The notes under the pieces were generated by a model. That model had not been told where the DNA came from. It saw only the letters and a list, made by a program, of their open reading frames with translations, and made no database searches. 48,324 nucleotides of DNA from NCBI GenBank assembly GCA_021159365.1, contig JAGGRY010000056.1, positions 1 through 48,324 of the forward strand. Reading direction: 5' to 3'. The translations under genes and the position numbers were made by a program. Of the stretch, positions 38,297-44,444 are shown in pieces (positions within the stretch are counted from its first letter, which is position 1; the number at the start of each line of letters is the position of its first letter). Source of the stretch: Nitrososphaerota archaeon. GTDB taxonomy: Archaea > Thermoproteota > Nitrososphaeria_A > Caldarchaeales > Wolframiiraptoraceae.

Positions 38297-39509
38297 CCTA
38301 TTCTCATACGCTTTCAAGGGTTTGAAGGATAGGAGAGCTAGAAGCGCGCTAACTATACTCGGAGTCACGATAGGGATCTTGGCGGTCGTCATGCTCATTT
38401 CAAATACTCAAGGATTCGACCAGTTCCTAACAGACGTTCTATCGAGAATAGGTTCTAATAACATCTGGATAGTTCCCACAAAGAAATCCCTGAAGTTGAC
38501 CGACACCGATGTAATGAAATTGATGAGGCTTCCTGGAGTTAAGGCCGCCTCGCCATTCTATCTCAGGAGGATTTTCTTCAGATCGGGTTCAATACAGGAA
38601 TACGCCAATCTCATAGCCGTTGACCCTAGGGTATTGAAACTCATCCTACCGGATCTAGAGCTTGGAGAAGGGGCGATGCTTCAGCCAAACGATCTCGGAA
38701 CCGCGTCGCTGGGATATAAGATAGCTCACCCGCCTGAAGATCCGAATAAGAGGGTTAACCTCTACTCCTCGGTAACCGTGGATATTCAAGAGGGCTCGAT
38801 GGTCAAGAGCTATACGTTCATGGTTGGGGGTATCTTCAAGGAGTTCGGTTCAACCCCTTACTTAGATGTCGATAAGAGCGTCCTCATAACAGTTAACGCA
38901 GCTAGGAATATCTTCAAATCTACGAGTTATCCATCGATAGTCCTGGTCGCGAGATCTCCGGACGATGTCGAGCCGATAATCAATATGCTGAGGCAGATCT
39001 ATGGCGACGACATCGAGATCATAAGCCCCCTAACGATCGTCAGACATGTTAAGGCAATTCTCGGAAACTTCTCCTTATTCATGCTCATAGTCGCCAGCGT
39101 CTCTCTAATAGTCGCTGGAATAGGCATAATGAACACCATGATAATGTCGGTGATGGAGAGGACTAGGGAGATAGGAGTTCTAAGAGCCTTAGGGTTTAGC
39201 CAGAAGGATATTGCAGCCGTCTTCTTGACAGAGGCGGCTCTAGTCGGGGTAATTGGGGGAATCCTAGGAGTCTCGACAGGAGTTATTTCGTCACTAGCTA
39301 TGGGAGGGGTCTTTAGCAGAATGCTCCAAATCGAAAACCCATCCATGACGATTGAGAGGGGGCTCGAATTATCATATTCGCCTGTGATAACGCCTGAACT
39401 CCTCGGAATGAGCTTCATCTTCGCGGTAATAGTAGGCTTGGTCTCAGGTCTCTATCCAGCTCTAAAGGCGGCGAGGATGGATCCGGTTCAAGCTCTTAGA
39501 ACCGAGTGA
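38283..39509 (+). CDS. ABC transporter permease (FtsX/MacB-like)
   Basis: LKDRRARSALTILGVTIGILAVVMLIS; IGIMNTMIMSVMERTREIGVLRALGFSQKDI; VSGLYPALKAARMDPVQALRTE. Confidence 0.97.
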   Translation: MKPLDLFSYAFKGLKDRRARSALTILGVTIGILAVVMLISNTQGFDQFLTDVLSRIGSNNIWIVPTKKSLKLTDTDVMKLMRLPGVKAASPFYLRRIFFRSGSIQEYANLIAVDPRVLKLILPDLELGEGAMLQPNDLGTASLGYKIAHPPEDPNKRVNLYSSVTVDIQEGSMVKSYTFMVGGIFKEFGSTPYLDVDKSVLITVNAARNIFKSTSYPSIVLVARSPDDVEPIINMLRQIYGDDIEIISPLTIVRHVKAILGNFSLFMLIVASVSLIVAGIGIMNTMIMSVMERTREIGVLRALGFSQKDIAAVFLTEAALVGVIGGILGVSTGVISSLAMGGVFSRMLQIENPSMTIERGLELSYSPVITPELLGMSFIFAVIVGLVSGLYPALKAARMDPVQALRTE

Positions 39510-39547
39510 AAGAACCTTATATTTACCCAAATTTTTGATCTACATGT

Positions 39548-39808
39548 ATGGTTGAAGCGGCTATATCATCTTGGGAAGATGCGAAGAATGTTATCTTGAG
39601 AGAGATTGAGAAGAGATTAGATGGAGACGTTGAGGATTGCTGGGTTGACTCGATAAGGCTTGAACAACACATGGATGGAGATATTTGGATAGTAAGACTC
39701 AAGACCATTCTAAAGAAGGGCTTCTCGAAGAAAGGTTACCTAGTCTCGGCCAAGGTAGACTCCATCAGCGGAGAGATCAAAGAATTTGAAGCGAAGCCGG
39801 CTCGGTGA
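39548..39808 (+). CDS. Small hypothetical protein
   Basis: 86 aa, compact alpha/beta-like sequence, free of overlap with credible ORFs; TATA-like sequence upstream. Confidence 0.6.
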   Translation: MVEAAISSWEDAKNVILREIEKRLDGDVEDCWVDSIRLEQHMDGDIWIVRLKTILKKGFSKKGYLVSAKVDSISGEIKEFEAKPAR

Positions 39809-39933
39809 GGGCCCGATTACTTAACTCATCCGAACTCGGCAAAATCCTCATTGCCGGCACGCAACTATACGATACACCAGCTTTTAGCCTTTTCCAGATC
39901 ACGGTTATAGCTAGGCTAAGCTAATCATCTATT

Positions 39934-40485
39934 GTGGCGGAAATCGGCCGAGTATTAGGCTATGACGTTCCAGCTGAAGGATACAGAGAGCTTTATGGAG
40001 AGGAGCAACTACAAAAATATGATTTGATCTTCAGGAATTCCACGATAGATTTAGAGAATGTTGAGATGGTTTTAGACGTCGGCTGCGGAATCGGATTGCT
40101 TAGAGAGTATCTCCGCGAACTCGGATTCGATGGATTCTACATAGGCTTGGATATCTTGGAAGACAGGATTATGGAGGCGAAGAAAAATAAAGATCACAAT
40201 TCTGATTTGATCTTAGCAGATGCGCATCATCTCCCCTTCAGAGATCGGTCATTCGACTTGATCGCCCTCATAACGGTAGCCCATCTCCTGAAGATCGAGG
40301 AATCGTTAAAGGAGCTTAAGAGAGCTTCGAAGAGAATCTTAATCATAACTATCCTAAAGGGAATGAGTTTCTCAGCTAAGCTCTTCAAGATCGTTAAAGA
40401 GCTTATGTCGGGCTGGATGGTTACCTCTCTTGATAAGCCTTGGATCAAGGATCTTATCTGCATCTCGATCAGACGAGGAGATTAA
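39934..40485 (+). CDS. Class I SAM-dependent methyltransferase
   Basis: VLDVGCGIGLLREYLRELGFDGFYIGLDI, ADAHHLPFRDRSFDLI. Confidence 0.9.
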   Translation: MAEIGRVLGYDVPAEGYRELYGEEQLQKYDLIFRNSTIDLENVEMVLDVGCGIGLLREYLRELGFDGFYIGLDILEDRIMEAKKNKDHNSDLILADAHHLPFRDRSFDLIALITVAHLLKIEESLKELKRASKRILIITILKGMSFSAKLFKIVKELMSGWMVTSLDKPWIKDLICISIRRGD

Positions 40486-41801
40486 GGAGTCAACCTAAAC
40501 TTATCTCTTGGAAAGAGGATCACTTCCCTGATATTATTTCTCCCCGTTAAGACCATTAAGAGCCTCTCAAATCCAAGTCCCCATCCAGCGTGAACCGGCA
40601 TACCATAGTCATAGACCTTTAGATGATTCTTGAATGATTCAGGGTTCAAGCCCTGCTCTCTAAGCCTCTTCTCTAGGAGCGATCTATCCGAGATCCTAGT
40701 CCCGCCTGAGGCGAGCTCAAGCCAGTCATGCATTAGATCGAATGATTCAGAGAGTTTTGGATCATCTTCACACGGCTGAATGTAGAAGGGCTTAGACTCG
40801 GTTGGGAAATGGGTTATGAAGTAATATCCCCTATGCTTCTCACCTAGAATTCTGAGATGAGGGGTTCCGAAGTCTTCTCCCCACTCGATCTCAACCCCGA
40901 TCTCCTTCAATTCCTTGACGAGCTCGTCATAGGTGTAGCGTTTAAACGGGATCTTTGGAACATCTAACTCAACGCCAAGCATCTCAAGTTCTCTCGGTCT
41001 CTCCTCTAAGACTCTCCTATGAACATGGGCTATAAGCTCTTCTAAGACCTTCATTACATCGTATAGATCCATGAAGGCTGCCTCAATATCTATTGATGTG
41101 AACTCACTTACATGCCTCCTCGTATGAGACTCCTCGGCCCTGAAAAATGGCCCTATTTCAAAGACTCTTTCAAAGACCGTTGTAAGCTCCTCCTTATACA
41201 GCTGAGGGCTCTGGGCCAAGAATGCCTTTCTGCCGAAATAGTCTACTTCGAAGAGAGCTGCCCCACCCTCGGTCGCGGTAACTATGATCCTCGGAGTCCT
41301 AATCTCCACAAATCCTTTATCGGTCAAAAATTCTCTAATTGCTTGAAGAACGGTTGAAGCTATCAAGAAGATCGCCTTATTCTCAGGTTTTCTGAGATCA
41401 AGTATTCTATGATCAAGCCGCGTATCTATGTTTGCAGGAACCTTTCCGGTAACATCATATGGTATCGGACGCCTGGCCCTGGAAAGGATCCTATAATCTT
41501 TTAGGAGAACTTCCACTCCGAGCCTCGCCTTTGGCTGCTTCCTCACGACTCCCTCAACGTAGATTACGTCTTCTGCTCCGAGATCTTCCAAATCCTTCAG
41601 CTTCTCGACTGAAAGAGCATTCTTCTTAACGGTCACTTGACATATTCCTGAAACATCTCTCAGGAGGATGAACTTTATCCCGCCTAGATCTCTTATCTCA
41701 TGAACCCAGCCCAACAATCTAACACTTTGGCCATCGAGTTCAGGTCTTATCTCAGCTGATAAATGACTTCTCCTCAGCCTTTCCCGGCTTCTCGGACTCA
41801 A
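40482..41801 (-). CDS. aspS: Aspartate--tRNA(Asp/Asn) ligase, probably non-discriminating
   Basis: RLLGWVHEIRDLGGIKFILLRD, LDHRILDLRKP, FLAQSPQLYKEEL, GLGFERLLMVLTGRNNIREVILFPRD. Confidence 0.95.
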   Translation of the reverse strand: MSPRSRERLRRSHLSAEIRPELDGQSVRLLGWVHEIRDLGGIKFILLRDVSGICQVTVKKNALSVEKLKDLEDLGAEDVIYVEGVVRKQPKARLGVEVLLKDYRILSRARRPIPYDVTGKVPANIDTRLDHRILDLRKPENKAIFLIASTVLQAIREFLTDKGFVEIRTPRIIVTATEGGAALFEVDYFGRKAFLAQSPQLYKEELTTVFERVFEIGPFFRAEESHTRRHVSEFTSIDIEAAFMDLYDVMKVLEELIAHVHRRVLEERPRELEMLGVELDVPKIPFKRYTYDELVKELKEIGVEIEWGEDFGTPHLRILGEKHRGYYFITHFPTESKPFYIQPCEDDPKLSESFDLMHDWLELASGGTRISDRSLLEKRLREQGLNPESFKNHLKVYDYGMPVHAGWGLGFERLLMVLTGRNNIREVILFPRDKFRLTP

Positions 41802-41888
41802 CTCCTCTCCACCTTTACTCGAAGTCCATGTTTAGCTCGGCTTCCCTAATTTTTAACCACTCCTACTAAAAATATTCTGCGGCCCTAT

Positions 41889-42440
41889 TTGACCGCTTCT
41901 AATTCCCTGAATTATCGAATCTATGTTTTTAGGGAGGCTTGCCGCGCTACGATGGGAATGGGTGTTAAACATTCTTTCATGGTTGGAATGAGCTTCGGCT
42001 TGACCTCCGCCGTGATAACCACACTTGGCCTCATGATCGGACTACATTCTGGAACTCATTCCAAGCTCGCGGTCATCGGCGGGATTCTCACGATAGCGGT
42101 CGCCGACGCCTTCTCGGATGCCCTCGGCATTCATATGTCGGAGGAATCTGAGGGAAAGCATACAGCGCGGGAAATCTGGCTCTCAACGATATTCACTTTT
42201 CTCTTCAAGCTCGTCTTCGGCCTCAGCTTTGCGATACCCGTCCTCATTCTAGACCTCGGAACGGCGATAATCATAAACATATTCTGGGGAATCATTTTAC
42301 TAAGCTCGCTGAGCTATAAGCTTGCGAGAGGACAGGGAGAAAGCTTTCTGAAGATTGCCGGAGAACATGTAGGAATAGCGATAGCGGTCATCATAATAGC
42401 TCACCTCCTCGGAGAAGCCATAGCGGTAACATTCAGCTAA
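41889..42440 (+). CDS. VIT1/CCC1-like membrane transporter family protein
   Basis: VGMSFGLTSAVITTLGLMIGLHSG...AVADAFSDALGIHMSEESEGKHTAREIW. Confidence 0.7.
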   Translation: MTASNSLNYRIYVFREACRATMGMGVKHSFMVGMSFGLTSAVITTLGLMIGLHSGTHSKLAVIGGILTIAVADAFSDALGIHMSEESEGKHTAREIWLSTIFTFLFKLVFGLSFAIPVLILDLGTAIIINIFWGIILLSSLSYKLARGQGESFLKIAGEHVGIAIAVIIIAHLLGEAIAVTFS

Positions 42441-42691
42441 ACATTGTTACGATCATCACAGAATATCTCTTGACGTTCAGAAATTGTTAATTATTGAAAA
42501 ATGACGTTTTGGTCAGATGAATCATCCAGCTCGTCAGATAAGCCTTTGAAGGCGGAAGAGTTATGGCGACTATAACCGTGGTCTCGAAGCATGAAAAACA
42601 CGCCGTCGAGGAGAAGTTCATGCGACTTAAGCACGAGTATGACGAAATCTTTTCGAGTTTAATGGTGAAATTAGGCTGGGACAATAGATCG

Positions 42692-43246
42692 CTAAACCTG
42701 AGATATTCTTTTTCCAACTTTTCTTGGCCTTATTCTCCATCTACGCTCAAAGTCGACGTTCAGCTTAACTCCCTTAACCTCTTCAACCACCTTCACTAAA
42801 GAGTTAACTCCGACCTTCAGCCTTCGCCTATCATCTAGGATTACCCTCATCTCCTCGCTTCCATCGGGGAGCCAGATCTTATTTACTGCAATTATCCTCG
42901 CGGGAGTTATGACCCCTTCAATGAACCTGATTACGTCGTTTGAATCCTCAACTATCCTGACATGCTTTTCGAGTTTCTCGGATAAGATTCTCCTGAGAGC
43001 GGCTAAGTCCTTAAACTTGACATCTCTTAAGCTCCCTTCCCTGAGAACTATAAATATGGTCTCCTTGCCGTTTACAGCCTTAACATATCCAGCTTTCTGG
43101 AGTCTCGGAAACCTCTTCTCAAGCTCTAGTAAGAGCTTCATAACTTTTATGTCGAACTCATCGTAGAGACCCTGCCTAATCTTCTCTCGACACTTTGAGC
43201 AAAAGATGCCCGTCTTTAGGTCGAAGGTACATAATGGAAACTCCAC
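42692..43246 (-). CDS. KH-domain (NusA-like) protein with N-terminal zinc-binding Cys motif
   Basis: LCTFDLKTGIFCSKCREKIRQG, later KH-like FIEGVITPARIIAVNKIWLPDGSEEMRVIL. Confidence 0.7.
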   Translation of the reverse strand: MEFPLCTFDLKTGIFCSKCREKIRQGLYDEFDIKVMKLLLELEKRFPRLQKAGYVKAVNGKETIFIVLREGSLRDVKFKDLAALRRILSEKLEKHVRIVEDSNDVIRFIEGVITPARIIAVNKIWLPDGSEEMRVILDDRRRLKVGVNSLVKVVEEVKGVKLNVDFERRWRIRPRKVGKRISQV

Positions 43247-43328
43247 GCACCCACCTCTGCTATCTTTTAGATCATGGTTTAAGGTTTTAAGGGATTATAT
43301 AAATATCAGGTCAACTTAACTTATATAA

Positions 43329-43592
43329 CCCAGAACACCATCGAATTCTATCTACGGCGTTTTCGACCGATATGGAAGAGACCTGCTTGATAGATATGGC
43401 GCGTCCATTTGGGGAGAGAAGGTTATAATCAATTCTCAAGACCTAAAAAAGGCTAGAGAATACATTCTATACTTAAAAGACGTAAAAGAGGTTAAAAACA
43501 GCTTCAACGCATGCCCTAGCTTCCTAATTTTACTCATCGCATTTTTTATCAAAGAAGGTATTAACTATCCAATTCCTTCTATGTCTAAATAG
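43329..43592 (+). pseudogene. Start-less open frame in a large intergenic gap, possible gene remnant
   Basis: Stop-to-stop frame PRTPSNSIYGVFDRYGRDLLDRYGASIWGEKVIINSQDLKKAREYILYLKDVKEVKNSFNACPSFLILLIAFFIKEGINYPIPSMSK with protein-like composition but no early ATG/GTG/TTG. Confidence 0.3.
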
Positions 43593-43666
43593 TCATTTAC
43601 CATTACATTCCGCGCCTCTCGACGCATTTCAGTCGCATCACCTACTATGGGATCCGAAGTTTCTAT

Positions 43667-43697
43667 CTAACCCCTGGGACAAGCCCACAGGAGTTAG
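43667..43697. repeat. Imperfect hairpin (inverted repeat)
   Basis: CTAACCCC-TGGG-acaag-CCCA-(CA)-GGAGTTAG; outer arms pair with one mismatch, inner TGGG/CCCA pair. Confidence 0.6.
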
Positions 43698-43729
43698 ATT
43701 CAGCTTATTTCAGCGATCTTTCTATGGGG

Positions 43730-44011
43730 TCAGCGTTTGAGTAGGATCTCAATCGTGCTGACGCTTACTGGCTGATTGTTTGGCCCAGTCATCTCCTCAG
43801 TTCCAAGCTTTATGTCCTCAACTTTCAGATCCTTGTAAAATCTGCGTTGAAGGACTTGAACCACGTCGACGGCTCTGCTTATGGCCCTACCCCTGGCCTT
43901 AATCAATAGCTGGTTTGCGCCTCCTTGAAGAGTTGTTAGACAAGCGAAGACATAGTTCATCAAGGGCTTCTTACCAACCAATACAGTTGGAATCTCCTTC
44001 TCAGCCATCAC
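43730..44011 (-). CDS. albA: DNA/RNA-binding protein Alba
   Basis: VLVGKKPLMNYVFACLTTLQGGANQLLIKARGRAISRAVDVVQVLQRRF. Confidence 0.97.
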   Translation of the reverse strand: MMAEKEIPTVLVGKKPLMNYVFACLTTLQGGANQLLIKARGRAISRAVDVVQVLQRRFYKDLKVEDIKLGTEEMTGPNNQPVSVSTIEILLKR

Positions 44012-44117
44012 TCAACACACTCCGTGGGCTAATAAAGTTTCTAGAGCTCTTACATAAATACATTTCCAAAACTTCGTCAAAATCCTGTGGCCACTACGAG
44101 ATCGAATCTGCGGAGAG

Positions 44118-44126
44118 TATATATTT
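44118..44126 (+). promoter_or_regulatory. Putative TATA box for rpl40e
   Basis: agTATATATTTg centred about 28 nt upstream of the ATG, consistent with a leaderless or near-leaderless transcript. Confidence 0.4.
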
Positions 44127-44150
44127 GAGGCTTAAACAGCTTAGTCCTAG

Positions 44151-44312
44151 ATGCCGATAAGGGATCCAACCATCCTTCAGATAGCTCAGCGTCGAAGGCT
44201 CTACTATAAGATCTGCAGGGAGTGTGGAGCTAGAAACGCGCCTACAGCCGTGAAATGCAGAAAATGCCGTAGCTATAACTTGAGATGGAAGAAGAGGGAG
44301 ATCAAAAGATAA
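44151..44312 (+). CDS. rpl40e: 50S ribosomal protein L40e
   Basis: Own translation MPIRDPTILQIAQRRRLYYKICRECGARNAPTAVKCRKCRSYNLRWKKREIKR*; 53 aa, below the ORF-track cutoff. Confidence 0.95.
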   Translation: MPIRDPTILQIAQRRRLYYKICRECGARNAPTAVKCRKCRSYNLRWKKREIKR

Positions 44313-44350
44313 CGAAATCTTAATTATCCCTCATAGAGAATCTAACTAAT

Positions 44351-44444
44351 GGGCCGGTGGTCTAGCGGTATGACGCCGCCCTCACGCGGCGGAGGTCGTG
44401 AGCCAGTTAAGCTGGCCGATAAGGTTCAAGTCCCACCCGGCCCA
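44351..44444 (+). tRNA. tRNA-Val (anticodon CAC) with a 22-nt intron in the T-stem (44401..44422)
   Basis: Acceptor GGGCCGG/CCGGCCC; anticodon arm CCGCC-CTCACGC-GGCGG; T-arm GTG[intron]GG-TTCAAGT-CCCAC after removal of agccagttaagctggccgataa; no encoded CCA. Confidence 0.92.

Noticed and set aside
39809-39933. GC-rich intergenic stretch with ATGAGGA/GGATGAG words, considered as a C/D sRNA
   Set aside because: Boxes do not match the C/D consensus or spacing.
42420-42470. Minus-strand GTGATGA...CTGA considered as a C/D sRNA
   Set aside because: Spacer too long (16 nt), no C'/D' pair, and it overlaps the end of the VIT-like coding region.
42563-42799. 78-aa plus-strand ORF (MATITVVSKHEKHAVEEKFMRLKHEYDEIFSSLMVKLG...)
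   Set aside because: The first ~45 codons look plausible and lie in free space, but the rest is antisense to the end of the KH-domain gene; not enough support to call it.
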